This document shows, piece by piece, positions 10,015 to 19,043 of a DNA stretch of 40,355 nucleotides (the first letter of the stretch is position 1; every line of letters starts with the position of its first letter). The position numbers were made by a program, and so were the translations under genes. This stretch comes from Rhodophyticola sp. (GTDB lineage: Bacteria; Pseudomonadota; Alphaproteobacteria; Rhodobacterales; Rhodobacteraceae). A model generated the notes under the pieces. The model had not been told where the DNA came from. It was given only the letters and a program-made list of their open reading frames with translations, and did no database searches. The stretch spans positions 1 to 40,355 of the forward strand of contig JANQNZ010000170.1 in assembly GCA_028279315.1 (NCBI GenBank). Direction: 5' to 3'.

Positions 10015-10971
10015 TCACCTAAGGAACCGTGTGACCGACGCGAACACGCTTGGCGCCCGACGCTCGGCACTGACGAAATGGGCCCCGTTGGCAATCTCGA
10101 CATAGTCTTTCACATCCGCGCCGAGCAGATCGAAAAGCTGCAGCGCATCGGTTCGTGTCGATGTCGGGTCCGCGCCGCCCCGGATAAGCAGGGTTGGGCA
10201 ACGGACATCCGCAGGATCATAAAGGGGGCGGGCGTTGAACGCCTCCCACAGATCAACAAAGGTGCCGTTGGGCGCACGGAAGGCCGGTGGCGTTTGGCAC
10301 GACGATTGCGGGTCGTCGGCAAGCGAGGACTGGACGAGGGCCTGGAACACGACCTCGTCGCGCCAATCGGCCCCTTCCGGGATCTCGGCATCCCAACGCT
10401 CCCGCGTCGCGTGCTCCGTGATCAACCTTGCCGGGCCGAAGTGCGGATTGAGGCGTGAGGTATCATCCGGGTCCGCCAGAAGGGCCTGCCAGCGCGGGTT
10501 CACCTCCGCGAAGATCGGCGCATAGAGAACCAGCCGTTCGACCCGCGCCGCGCCGATCGTGGCGGCATAAAGCGCGGTTGTGATCGATCCCCAGGACCCG
10601 CCGACAAGCCGGACCGATTGCACCCCATGCCGGGCGCAGATCCACGCCACCGCATCGTCGATATCCCGGATCGCGTCTGTCGCCCGGCCATAAGGCGCGG
10701 TTGCGCTCTCCATCACGGTGGAGCGTGACTGGCCGTATCCCCGGATATCCAGCCCATAGGCCGCAAATCCCGCATCCGCCGTGGCCCGCATCCAACTCGC
10801 GCCAGGATGCGGGATGTCGTAGAGGCGGCTTGCATAAGTCGCCCCATGGACAAAAAGCACTGGGGCGCGGGCGGGCTCATCGGCATGGGCGCGCAGATGT
10901 AACGCCAGACCCACCTCATCTGAGGAGGCGATAAAATGGGACGCGGCAGTATCGTGGTCGCGCCAGGTCAT
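10015..10971 (-). CDS. Alpha/beta hydrolase
   Basis: MTWRDHDTAASHFIASSDEVGLALHLRAHADEPARAPVLFVHGATYASRLYD; nucleophile-elbow region LVGGSWGS; ADPTSTRTDALQLF, NGAHFVSAE. The longer ORF (to 11271) overlaps dctM, so the ATG at 10969-10971 is preferred. Confidence 0.88.
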   Translation of the reverse strand: MTWRDHDTAASHFIASSDEVGLALHLRAHADEPARAPVLFVHGATYASRLYDIPHPGASWMRATADAGFAAYGLDIRGYGQSRSTVMESATAPYGRATDAIRDIDDAVAWICARHGVQSVRLVGGSWGSITTALYAATIGAARVERLVLYAPIFAEVNPRWQALLADPDDTSRLNPHFGPARLITEHATRERWDAEIPEGADWRDEVVFQALVQSSLADDPQSSCQTPPAFRAPNGTFVDLWEAFNARPLYDPADVRCPTLLIRGGADPTSTRTDALQLFDLLGADVKDYVEIANGAHFVSAERRAPSVFASVTRFLR

Positions 10972-12257
10972 TGGAAGGCCCTCGGGATCGCGGTGACGAG
11001 GTCGGGAAAGGCCCACAGCACCACCATGCCGATCAGGAAGATGCCCACCACCGGCCAGGCGGCACGAAAGACCTCTGCCGTGCTCATTCCCTGAGCCGCC
11101 CCTTTCAGCGCGAAGAGCGTGTAGCCGAAGGGCGGTGTCAGGCTGCCGACAGTGAGGTTGATCAAGAAAAGCGTCCAGAACCAGATCGGGTCGAATTCCA
11201 TGGCCGCGACGATCGGAGAGTAGATCGGGATCGCCAGAAGCATAAAGGCGATCTGGTCGATGAACATGCACAGGATCAGCGGGATCAGCATCATCACGAG
11301 GAACGTCATCTCAGGCCCCAGGCCAAGCTCGGTGATCACGGTGACCAGGCCGCGCGTGGCCCCCGCGAAAGACAGAAGCTGGCTGAAAAGCTTGGCGGAG
11401 ACCACGATGACAAGGATCACGGCGGCGATGGTGACAGCGCTTGCGATTGTCTCCCGCAGCATATCCCAGTTTAGGCGTCCGAACATCGCGGCCACCAGAA
11501 GCGCGCCGACAACCCCCGTGGCCGCTGACTCGGATGGCGTGGCGACACCCAGAAGGATCAGGCCCATGACCGAGAAGATCACGATAAGGAAGGGGAGCAT
11601 GTAGAGAATGGCGCGCAAGACGGATTGATCGCTGGCTGCGGGTTCAGGCGGCGGCATCTCTCCGCCCCTGAGGTAGACGAAGGCAAGCGTCAGACCCGCA
11701 AAGATCAGACCCGGGATAATGCCCGCCACGAGCAGCCCCGCGATGGAGACATCCGCAAGCGATCCGACGATGATCGCCAGAAGGCTCGGCGGAATGATCG
11801 GGGCCAGGCTTGCGCCTGCGAGGATCGTCGCGGCGGAGGCGCGCTTGTCATAACTCCTCTGTTCCATCAGCGGCAGGACAGACCGCCCAAGCATCGCGGC
11901 CACCGCGACGGCGGAGCCGGACAGCGCCCCGAACACAGTCGACAGCGCAATGGAAACCACATAAAGCCGCCCCTTCAGCCGCCCGACCAATCTGTCAACG
12001 CTGGAGAAAAGCACATCAACGGTGCCGGAGCGGAATAGGATTTCCCCCATCAAGACAAAGAGCGCCACGGTGACCAGCGTCGGCGATGTCGCCGTCTCGA
12101 AGATCGAATTCGAGAAAAGGCCGAACCCGCGCGGCCCGATCAGGAGGAGCACACCGACGATGTTAAGGAGCAGAAAGCCCACAAAGATTTTCGCGCCAGA
12201 GAACAGGATGGCGAGGAGCGACCCGATGGCGAGGATCAGAAAAGCAGCCCAGGTCAT
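10968..12257 (-). CDS. TRAP transporter large permease (DctM-like)
   Basis: 429 aa hydrophobic; ALSTVFGALSGSAVAVAAMLGRSVLPLMEQRSYDKRASAATILAGASLAPIIPPS. Confidence 0.95.
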   Translation of the reverse strand: MTWAAFLILAIGSLLAILFSGAKIFVGFLLLNIVGVLLLIGPRGFGLFSNSIFETATSPTLVTVALFVLMGEILFRSGTVDVLFSSVDRLVGRLKGRLYVVSIALSTVFGALSGSAVAVAAMLGRSVLPLMEQRSYDKRASAATILAGASLAPIIPPSLLAIIVGSLADVSIAGLLVAGIIPGLIFAGLTLAFVYLRGGEMPPPEPAASDQSVLRAILYMLPFLIVIFSVMGLILLGVATPSESAATGVVGALLVAAMFGRLNWDMLRETIASAVTIAAVILVIVVSAKLFSQLLSFAGATRGLVTVITELGLGPEMTFLVMMLIPLILCMFIDQIAFMLLAIPIYSPIVAAMEFDPIWFWTLFLINLTVGSLTPPFGYTLFALKGAAQGMSTAEVFRAAWPVVGIFLIGMVVLWAFPDLVTAIPRAFQ

Positions 12258-12730
12258 TCGGCGCGGCGGCCCGCTTCACGCAGGAAATGCAGCGCGGCAG
12301 AGGCAAAGCCAAGCGCGATCACCGCGGTGATCCACCAGCGCGGGATCGGATTTGCCGCGTTGGTCATCAGACCGCGGTCGAACTGCCGCGCGGCCTCGCC
12401 CGCGATGATCCACCCCGCCACGCCGCAAGCCGCCGCAGCCAAAAGCGCGGTCAGGCGCCCAAGCCAAAGCGTTGCGCGCGGCGGTAGCGCTTCGGGCACG
12501 ATGTCAATCGTCACATGGGCGGTGCGGCGGGTGATGTCAGGCAGCGCGCAGAAGATCAGAACGGCAAGCGCGTATTGCACCGCCTCGCCCGACCAGGTGG
12601 TCGGCGCCCCGAAGCCGTAGCGCATGACGACTTCGAAAACGTAGAGGGAAACGGCCAGACAAAGCGCGCCCCCCGCCAGCGCGAACAGCCAGCGGGAGGT
12701 CGCGTCATGAAAGTCGGCCAGTCGGCGCAT
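12254..12730 (-). CDS. TRAP transporter small permease (DctQ-like)
   Basis: MRRLADFHDATSRWLFALAGGALCLAVSLYVFEVVMRYGFGAPTTWSGEAVQYALAV. Start trimmed from the ORF track to avoid overlap with dctP. Confidence 0.9.
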   Translation of the reverse strand: MRRLADFHDATSRWLFALAGGALCLAVSLYVFEVVMRYGFGAPTTWSGEAVQYALAVLIFCALPDITRRTAHVTIDIVPEALPPRATLWLGRLTALLAAAACGVAGWIIAGEAARQFDRGLMTNAANPIPRWWITAVIALGFASAALHFLREAGRRAE

Positions 12731-12731
12731 C

Positions 12732-13712
12732 TTACTCCGCAAGTCCTGCATCTTGGGCCAGCGCGCGCAACTCCGCGATGGCTTCCGGGGCCCCGCCCTC
12801 GGCCACTTGCCAGACGCCGTTCGACCATAAAGTGTTGAGCTGCGTGGCCTCTTCCGGCGCAAACTCGGTCACTTCCATACCAAGCTCAAGCAACGCGGCG
12901 CGTTCCTCGGTCGCCAGCGCGTCGAAACGGGCGACGCTGTCGGCCTCCAACCGGATCGCGGCCCGCTCGATGGCCGCCTGCTCTTCGGCGGAAAGCGCGT
13001 TCCACGCGTCAAGGTTCATGAAGATCATCAGCCCGACTTGCCCAAAACTCGGTTCCGCCATGTAGCCTGCGACCTCGTGCCAGTTGAAATCAAGGGCCCC
13101 TGTCAGGCCCCAAGCCGCCCCGTCGATGGCCCCGGTCTGAAGCGAGGAATAGACATCGCCGCCACCCATCACGACCCCCGCGCCGCCCAGGGCCTCGATC
13201 ATCGGGTGGTACGAGACCGTGCCACGGATGTTGCGACCATCGAAGGCCGGTGCGCCCTGGATCGGATCACGCAGGTAATAGCGGAACCCGACCGAGCCCG
13301 TAGGCGGCGCGGAAATCAGCTTCATACCTTGGGTTTCCTGGTAGTAGCTGTCGATGAACTCGAGGATGCCGGCCTGACGCCGCGCCTCTGGGTCCGCGGA
13401 AATGGCGTCGATGGCAAGCCCAACCGGCGTTGTGCCCGCGTGATAGGCCGGGTGCGTGAACAGCATGTCGAAGACACCGGCCTGGGTCGGCTCGAACTGC
13501 TCAAGCGGCGGAACAGCGTCTGGGCCGGTGAAGGCCACCGTCAGCGCGCCGCCGGATTCTTCGGCCACCAGGTCCGCGAAGGGCATCGCGATCTCACGGG
13601 TGAAGACAAAGCTTTCGGGGAATGCGCCGACGGCGCGGATTTCTTGGGCCTGAACGGCTGCAGGCACCAGGCCAAGCGCCAACGCGCCGGCCAAGACAGT
13701 CATCTTGGTCAT
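12732..13712 (-). CDS. TRAP transporter substrate-binding protein (DctP-like)
   Basis: 326 aa; signal peptide MTKMTVLAGALALGLVPAAVQAQ; ...GAIDGAAWGLTGALDFNWHEVAGYMAEP...LDAWNALSAEEQAAIERAA. Confidence 0.93.
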   Translation of the reverse strand: MTKMTVLAGALALGLVPAAVQAQEIRAVGAFPESFVFTREIAMPFADLVAEESGGALTVAFTGPDAVPPLEQFEPTQAGVFDMLFTHPAYHAGTTPVGLAIDAISADPEARRQAGILEFIDSYYQETQGMKLISAPPTGSVGFRYYLRDPIQGAPAFDGRNIRGTVSYHPMIEALGGAGVVMGGGDVYSSLQTGAIDGAAWGLTGALDFNWHEVAGYMAEPSFGQVGLMIFMNLDAWNALSAEEQAAIERAAIRLEADSVARFDALATEERAALLELGMEVTEFAPEEATQLNTLWSNGVWQVAEGGAPEAIAELRALAQDAGLAE

Positions 13713-13771
13713 AATGTCCTCCCATGAGCGCCTCTGCCAACCGAGGCAGGGCGCTTATGTGGCCATTTATA

Positions 13772-13809
13772 GTTCCGCATGGAACCTCCTGTAAAGTTCC
13801 AAGTGGAAC
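13772..13809. promoter_or_regulatory. Two dyads, GTTCC-N4-GGAAC, between MarR and the TRAP operon (candidate MarR operators)
   Basis: GTTCCGCATGGAAC at 13772-13785 and GTTCCAAGTGGAAC at 13796-13809; identical 5-bp arms, 24-bp repeat period. Confidence 0.75.
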
Positions 13810-13830
13810 CGGAATGCTCTATGAGACGGT

Positions 13831-14349
13831 ATGACCAAAGATCACGACCCGTCATTCGACACCGCGAAAGCCCTGGCCGACCTGTTCGGTCCCCTGTCTT
13901 TAAAGATGCTGACAGACACTGAACTATCGCCGGCCTGGCAGGTGAATTTCCTGGCGAATTTCTTCACCGGCCCGATCTATGCAGACCTGATTGAGCGGTT
14001 CGGCCTGACCCGTCCTGGCTTTGTTATCCTGTTCAGCCTCAGCCAGCAGGATGGGCTTGTGGCCCGCGACATCTGCCTGGTGACGGGTCTGCCTAAGAAC
14101 TCCATCAGCCGGGCCGTGACTGAGCTTGAGGCGAAGGGCCTGATCGCACGCGACACCGATGTCGCCGATAAGCGCGCGAAGCCCCTGACGCTCAAGGATG
14201 AAGGCGAACAGTTGTTGGCGAAGGTTGTGCCGCTTTTCAGAGATCGCCAGGCGGCGATGCTGGCGCCGCTCGACAAAGAGGAAGCTGCCGAGTTTGACCG
14301 GCTGATCAGCAAGATCATCTTCAACATGCCCGCTTGGGTACACGTCTAG
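13831..14349 (+). CDS. MarR family transcriptional regulator
   Basis: 172 aa; TRPGFVILFSLSQQDGLVARDICLVTGLPKNSISRAVTELEAKGLIARDTDVADKRAKPLTLKDEGEQLL winged helix. Confidence 0.93.
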   Translation: MTKDHDPSFDTAKALADLFGPLSLKMLTDTELSPAWQVNFLANFFTGPIYADLIERFGLTRPGFVILFSLSQQDGLVARDICLVTGLPKNSISRAVTELEAKGLIARDTDVADKRAKPLTLKDEGEQLLAKVVPLFRDRQAAMLAPLDKEEAAEFDRLISKIIFNMPAWVHV

Positions 14350-14374
14350 CGCAGCTTGCCCTGCTTGATGGCGC

Positions 14375-14583
14375 CCTTCGTCAGACCGGTCGTCTTGTCC
14401 GGCGGGCGCGGTTGATAAGCCAATTCAGAACCTTCTCCAGATCCGCGTTTTCCAGCGAGGATTGAGCGCGACGAAGATAGTAGAAGAAGTCCGATCAATC
14501 GGCTTGGGAGAGAGGGCGATCAGATCGCCGTTTTTCAGGTCTTCCCGCACAAAGGCCATCGGTAGACCGCCACGCCCGGCCTC
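14375..14583 (-). pseudogene. Decayed C-terminal fragment of a LysR-type regulator
   Basis: Minus-strand translation GRGGLPMAFVREDLKNGDLIALSPKPIDRTSSTIFVALNPRWKT then, after a frameshift, LENADLEKVLNWLINRARR; resembles the end of a LysR effector domain; no start or HTH. Confidence 0.5.
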
Positions 14584-14584
14584 T

Positions 14585-15793
14585 TCACGCTGCCATCAGC
14601 TCACCGTGCAGCCGACGAAACCGGCGATCTTCAAAAAGTGGGCGGAACCCGTGATCGTGCTCAAGGATGCAACCCTGCCGCCAGCCGCGCATCGCAAGAA
14701 AACCCAACCGTTCTATGGCAGAGGACACATCCCCAATCTGCGCGTATCCCAAGGCTCGGAAATACTCCACGGGGCTGTCGTGATGGGCGATGCTGTCCAG
14801 CGCTGCTTGGGCAGCACGATGATCCCCTAGCTGCGCCAATAGCGGCCCGAGTGCATAGAGCCCACGCATCGAATGGGGATCGATCGACAATTCGTCCTTG
14901 ACCTTGCGCAGCGCGCGCTGTGCACAGAGCCGCGCCCGTTGCGGATCTGAAGAGGCGAGAATGCGCGTCAGTAAAAGATCAGGCCCAAACAGATCAGGCC
15001 CCAATTGGCCCGCTTTCTGGACCAAGGCGGCAGCCGTACGGCGGTTCCCCACCGACAATAGGATCACGCCGCCGTTGAAGTGAATAAACGGATCGTTTGG
15101 GGCCAAGGCCAGAGCGGCTTCAAGCGCACGCGCGGCCCGGTCGGTCTGCTTATCGGCGAAGAACCCAGCACAACAGATCAGATGGGCCAGCGCATTGTCG
15201 GGGTCGAGCTTGAGCGCCGCCTCCGCTTCCGCCATGGCGGCCTCAAATAACTCCTCGCCCTCCGACCATTGCACATGCCGCTTGAAAAGCGCCAGCGCGT
15301 GAGTGGCCCGCGCCTCGGCGAAGTTGGGCGCTGCCGCGACAGCTTGGGCTGCCAATTCCACAAAGCTCCGATATGCGCCCTCACCGGATCGCGCGAAACA
15401 CGCCCTGGCCTCAATGCAAAGCGTATAGGCGTCGAGTGTCAGCCCATGCAGGGGCGCCCCGCCGCTGCGTGGGGTTGGAGCCGTCCCGCCAACCAACGGT
15501 TGCGTCAGACGGTAGCCGCCCCTCGCAATCGTCGCGATAAGGCTTCGGTTCTCCAGTGTCCGGCGAAGCTCTGACACGACCTGGGTCAGGCTTTCATCGC
15601 TCACATAGACGTCGGGCCAGACCCGGTCGAGAAGGTCTTGACGGCTACGGGTCGCGCCCGGGTCCTCGGCCAAAACGGTCAACAGACGGATGGCCCTTGG
15701 CGACAGCTGCTTCGTTACGCCGGCCCGTTCGGCGCGGCGCGCTGCCACGTCGATGCGCCAGCCGTCGATCTGCATCACATCTATCTGTGTCAT
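14585..15793 (-). CDS. Winged-helix (OmpR/CadC type) transcriptional regulator with C-terminal TPR-like region
   Basis: MTQIDVMQIDGWRIDVAARRAERAGVTKQLSPRAIRLLTVLAEDPGATRSRQDLLDRVWPDVYVSDESLTQVVSELRRTLENRSLIATIARGGYRL followed by helical repeats (AEAALKLDPDNALAHLICC, ALEAALALAPNDPFIHFNGG). Confidence 0.85.
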   Translation of the reverse strand: MTQIDVMQIDGWRIDVAARRAERAGVTKQLSPRAIRLLTVLAEDPGATRSRQDLLDRVWPDVYVSDESLTQVVSELRRTLENRSLIATIARGGYRLTQPLVGGTAPTPRSGGAPLHGLTLDAYTLCIEARACFARSGEGAYRSFVELAAQAVAAAPNFAEARATHALALFKRHVQWSEGEELFEAAMAEAEAALKLDPDNALAHLICCAGFFADKQTDRAARALEAALALAPNDPFIHFNGGVILLSVGNRRTAAALVQKAGQLGPDLFGPDLLLTRILASSDPQRARLCAQRALRKVKDELSIDPHSMRGLYALGPLLAQLGDHRAAQAALDSIAHHDSPVEYFRALGYAQIGDVSSAIERLGFLAMRGWRQGCILEHDHGFRPLFEDRRFRRLHGELMAA

Positions 15794-15979
15794 GGACTGT
15801 CTCACTCTCCCAGCACGAGGGGTTAGACGTGAACGATCAGGATCGAAAGCTGCCTAGAGTTGAGCGCACGAAAACGTGATGCAACCAGGGGCGACCTGCA
15901 ACTGGGCATCTCTGGCACCCCACGAGGCCACGCGCCTTTTAGTCAATGGTATCAAACTTTTAGCTGGGAGCAGCATCAC

Positions 15980-16747
15980 TCAACCGGCGTTCTCCGCGAA
16001 AGACCGGAAAGCGGCAATCACGAAGACTGCCGTACCCTCCCCGTACACATCAAAACTCTCGCGGAAGCGTTTGTCGGCTGCGTACATTTCTGCCAGCCGT
16101 CCAAGATGCGCGGCATCACAGGGATAGAACCACGCGTCAATCAGGGCTGCATAGTCACGCGCGGCTTCGCTTGCCCGTGGGTCGTCCGGCGCGACGCCGT
16201 CTGCTGCCAGCGCGGCAATGCGCTGGCATAACGCTTGATGCAGCTTGTGATACTGCGTCCAGTCGGTCGCAGAGTAGCTTGCCGTGCGCGCCTGAGCGGC
16301 GGCCCAGGCGTCTGTGTCACCCCAGCGGTCTTTGGCTTCATCGGCGAATGCGCGGGGGTCAAACCCGCCAAACAGGGTTTCCATGTCTAACTCCTTCGGG
16401 GACGTATCGTTAACCGCGGCCAAAGCCGCGTCGATGCCGCGGACAAGAGCTTCACACCGTTCGATCTGTTCGCGGACCTCCTCGCGCTGCGCCAGCAAAG
16501 CGGCGCGTCGGTCGAAGCCGGGATCATCAAGCAACCGGGCGATCTGTGGGAGGGACAAGCCAAGCGTGCGCCAGGTCAGGATCTGCTGAAGCCTGAGCAC
16601 ATTCTCGCTGTCGTAGAGCCTGCGCCCTTTGTCGTCGCGCAACGCGGGGCGCAAGAGACCGACCTCATCATAGTGGTGCAGCGTTCGAACGGAAACGCCG
16701 GAACGTCTGGCCAACTGGCCCGCGGTATGAAGCGTGATTCGTGACAT
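15980..16747 (-). CDS. MerR family regulator with TipA-like effector domain
   Basis: LHTAGQLARRSGVSVRTLHHYDEVGLLRPALRDDKGRRLYDSENVLRLQQILTWRTLGLSLPQIARLLDD; C-terminal ...WYP/AWFYPCDAAHLGRLAEMYAADKRFRESFDVYGEGTAVFVIAAFR is TipAS-like. Confidence 0.9.
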   Translation of the reverse strand: MSRITLHTAGQLARRSGVSVRTLHHYDEVGLLRPALRDDKGRRLYDSENVLRLQQILTWRTLGLSLPQIARLLDDPGFDRRAALLAQREEVREQIERCEALVRGIDAALAAVNDTSPKELDMETLFGGFDPRAFADEAKDRWGDTDAWAAAQARTASYSATDWTQYHKLHQALCQRIAALAADGVAPDDPRASEAARDYAALIDAWFYPCDAAHLGRLAEMYAADKRFRESFDVYGEGTAVFVIAAFRSFAENAG

Positions 16748-16754
16748 GGCACCC

Positions 16755-16785
16755 GGTTTACGGCCTCACGCTACGTGAGGGGCAA
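16755..16785 (-). promoter_or_regulatory. MerR-type promoter/operator: CCTCACGCTACGTGAGG dyad in a 19-bp spacer
   Basis: On the minus strand TTGCCC - 19 bp - TAAACC; 17-bp dyad at 16764-16780 (CCTCAC GCTAC GTGAGG), just upstream of the merR ATG. Confidence 0.75.
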
Positions 16786-16944
16786 GACCCCAATTACGGG
16801 CCGCCCGCGCCCACAGCCACAACCGCGTCATTCAGGAAACCTTCAGGCCTTCATCAGGCATCCTGCGCGCCACCCCATTATCTCCTGCGCATCGCCGCCG
16901 CCACTGGGCGCACCGCCAGCATCTTCAAAAATGGGAACACCATC

Positions 16945-17148
16945 ATGCAAACCAGCATTGCCCGAGGCATTCTTTCACTCTTCAAAACACCCCGACGCGG
17001 CCGTCCTTGGGGCGATATGTCGGTTGCCCGGCAACGCCGTGAGTTGGCCGAGCTTTCTGATCGGCAATTGCAGGATATCGGCCTGACCCGCGGCCAGGCG
17101 ACGCGCGAAGCCCGGCGCTGGTTCTGGGATATGCCCGGTCGCCTCTGA
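16945..17148 (+). CDS. DUF1127 family small protein
   Basis: MQTSIARGILSLFKTPRRGRPWGDMSVARQRRELAELSDRQLQDIGLTRGQATREARRWFWDMPGRL; ELSDRQLxDIGL motif typical of DUF1127. Confidence 0.88.
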   Translation: MQTSIARGILSLFKTPRRGRPWGDMSVARQRRELAELSDRQLQDIGLTRGQATREARRWFWDMPGRL

Positions 17149-17269
17149 CAACTGGCAAGCCGCGGCCTGGCACGTGTTCTCAAGGACAACGGTCCATGCC
17201 GCGACGGTCAGGTCGCGCACCGTGTCCCGATCATGGACCGCGGTGCGCCGGATCGACACGGCCAACACG

Positions 17270-17653
17270 TTAGCCCTGCTGAGCCTCCTGTGCACGCCCG
17301 CCGGAAATGGCAATTGCGCAAAGCACCAAACCGTAAACACAGAGCGTTGCAATAATGCCGTAGGTGACCGGCCCGGGCGCCAATTGCTCGGCAGTGGGAA
17401 AAAACATGCGGATGGAACCCGCTACAAACAACAGACAGCCCGAAACACTGACGAGGCCGCACCTGACGGAGGTCCAATCAAAATGAACAACCAGCACGAC
17501 GAGTCCCGCGGCCAGCAGGAATAGGCCATTCAAATAGACCAGCGTGGGGTCATTTTCCGACCAGATATGGAGATTGATTGTCTCCGACGTTGTGGCCAGC
17601 ACAAGTGTGGCGCCAACAACGGCTGCAACGCGCTCTGTCGTGGTCGTGAACAT
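17270..17653 (-). CDS. Hypothetical membrane protein (about four TM segments)
   Basis: 127 aa with hydrophobic segments VAAVVGATLVLATT, LVYLNGLFLLAAGLVVLVVHF, CGLVSVSGCLLFVAGSI, YGIIATLCVYGLVLCAIAI. Confidence 0.7.
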   Translation of the reverse strand: MFTTTTERVAAVVGATLVLATTSETINLHIWSENDPTLVYLNGLFLLAAGLVVLVVHFDWTSVRCGLVSVSGCLLFVAGSIRMFFPTAEQLAPGPVTYGIIATLCVYGLVLCAIAISGGRAQEAQQG

Positions 17654-17672
17654 ATACCTTCCTCCTTAGAAG

Positions 17673-18437
17673 CTATGTCTGGTCGGGGCGGTGTCCGATC
17701 CGATCTTGAATGAAGCAAAGGGCGGCGGCCCCGATTAGGATCACGGCGACGCTCGCTGGATCGTAGTGCGAGCCCATGACAGGGAAGCTCATCCACGCGA
17801 CATTGCTCATGGCATGGAAGAGAGAGGTCGCAAAGACGCTGCGTCCCCCGCGCATATAGAGCCAGAGGATGATCAGGCGCCGTGCGATCGCGCCCAGCGA
17901 CCACCACGCGATCCACTCCCAAGTTCGACCAGCCTGAAGCAGAGGGATCACGTGCCAGGCCACAGTGACCAGACCGATGATCGTTCCAGCAGCCAGCAAA
18001 CCGTGCCGCGCCAGAAGCGGGTCGGACGCATACCCTGACCATCCAAGCTCCTCTGCTGTCGCGGCAAGGATGAAGACACCCAGAAGAACGAGGATTTGAA
18101 GCAGATCAAATTGCGATGCGGGCAGGTCTGCGCCCGTGACCACAAGCCACGCCGCCGACAAAGCCATCACAAGCGGCATGGTGCCGAGGGCCACAAGCCA
18201 GGCCCAGGACGGCATCGCCCTCCAATCCAATGATCGCAAGAGGAAAGACCTTAATGCGCCGGGCGTGCCGTCCCGCCAGACCAATATTGCCGCCGCCGTC
18301 GATGGGACGACAACCATCAAAGCGCTCACCGGAAGTCCCGGCAACATCTCCTCCGGTATCAGGAGGCCGAAGCCCCAAAACGGAAGCGACAGCGCAAAGA
18401 CCAGCGCAAAGAAGCGGTATGGGTCGGCTTGGATCAT
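17673..18437 (-). CDS. CPBP family intramembrane protease-like protein
   Basis: LAATAEELGWSGYA (EExGW) and SLFHAMSNVAW motifs in a polytopic membrane protein. Confidence 0.88.
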   Translation of the reverse strand: MIQADPYRFFALVFALSLPFWGFGLLIPEEMLPGLPVSALMVVVPSTAAAILVWRDGTPGALRSFLLRSLDWRAMPSWAWLVALGTMPLVMALSAAWLVVTGADLPASQFDLLQILVLLGVFILAATAEELGWSGYASDPLLARHGLLAAGTIIGLVTVAWHVIPLLQAGRTWEWIAWWSLGAIARRLIILWLYMRGGRSVFATSLFHAMSNVAWMSFPVMGSHYDPASVAVILIGAAALCFIQDRIGHRPDQT

Positions 18438-18985
18438 GGTGCGATTTGCGCCAGGCGCGGCCCGGATATTGGCCGCTTGTAGAGAAGAAGGTCATACGCT
18501 TTTCCCCGCGCTTCGCCGTTTCGCCTGAACCCGCAGGCCTCAAGAAGGCGGTGCGACGCAGCATTCGGTGCGTCCACGGCCGCAACAAGCGCCCCAAGAT
18601 GCAACTCAAGCTCCGCGTAGTGAACAAGCGCAGCCAAGGATTGTCGTGCGATGCCGCGTCCCCACAGAGCGGGGTCAACGGCAATGACCGGTTCAACGCC
18701 GCCCCGCATCGCCGCCAGGTTGTGCAGAGGTTCACCAACTGGTGTCAGGCCCGCGAGACCAAGACACCCGCATTCGCGATTCTCGATCATCCAAAGCCCA
18801 AGCCCATCGCGATCCTGAGCCGCACTTTGCGCAAACATGTTCCGCATATCCGGGCCAGACAGAACACGGTCGTCGCACAAGTAGCGCCGCACGTCCGGCT
18901 TGCGAAGAAGCGCTAGGCAGGCCGCTTCATCCTCATCGGTGACCGGACGCAAACATGCGCCCTGGATCTTGATCACAGGCTTCAT
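18434..18985 (-). CDS. GNAT family N-acetyltransferase
   Basis: IQGACLRPVTDEDEAACLALLRKPDVRRYLCDD...VIAVDPALWGRGIARQSLAALVHYAELELHLGALVAAVDAPNAASHRLLEACGFRRNGEARG. Confidence 0.9.
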   Translation of the reverse strand: MKPVIKIQGACLRPVTDEDEAACLALLRKPDVRRYLCDDRVLSGPDMRNMFAQSAAQDRDGLGLWMIENRECGCLGLAGLTPVGEPLHNLAAMRGGVEPVIAVDPALWGRGIARQSLAALVHYAELELHLGALVAAVDAPNAASHRLLEACGFRRNGEARGKAYDLLLYKRPISGPRLAQIAP

Positions 18986-19043
18986 TGCGGAAGCCCTCCT
19001 TTCAAATGGCGCGCGCCCCTATGGACGAGGCGCGCGCCAAGGG

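Noticed and set aside
9906-10103. N-terminal extension of the NMT1-like ORF
   Set aside because: Composition changes and recognisable homology starts at MMPATPLKLTIVMRDWDF; the extension also enters the end of the hydrolase gene.
10972-11271. N-terminal extension of the alpha/beta hydrolase ORF
   Set aside because: Fully overlaps dctM in another frame; the hydrolase homology begins at the ATG overlapping the dctM stop.
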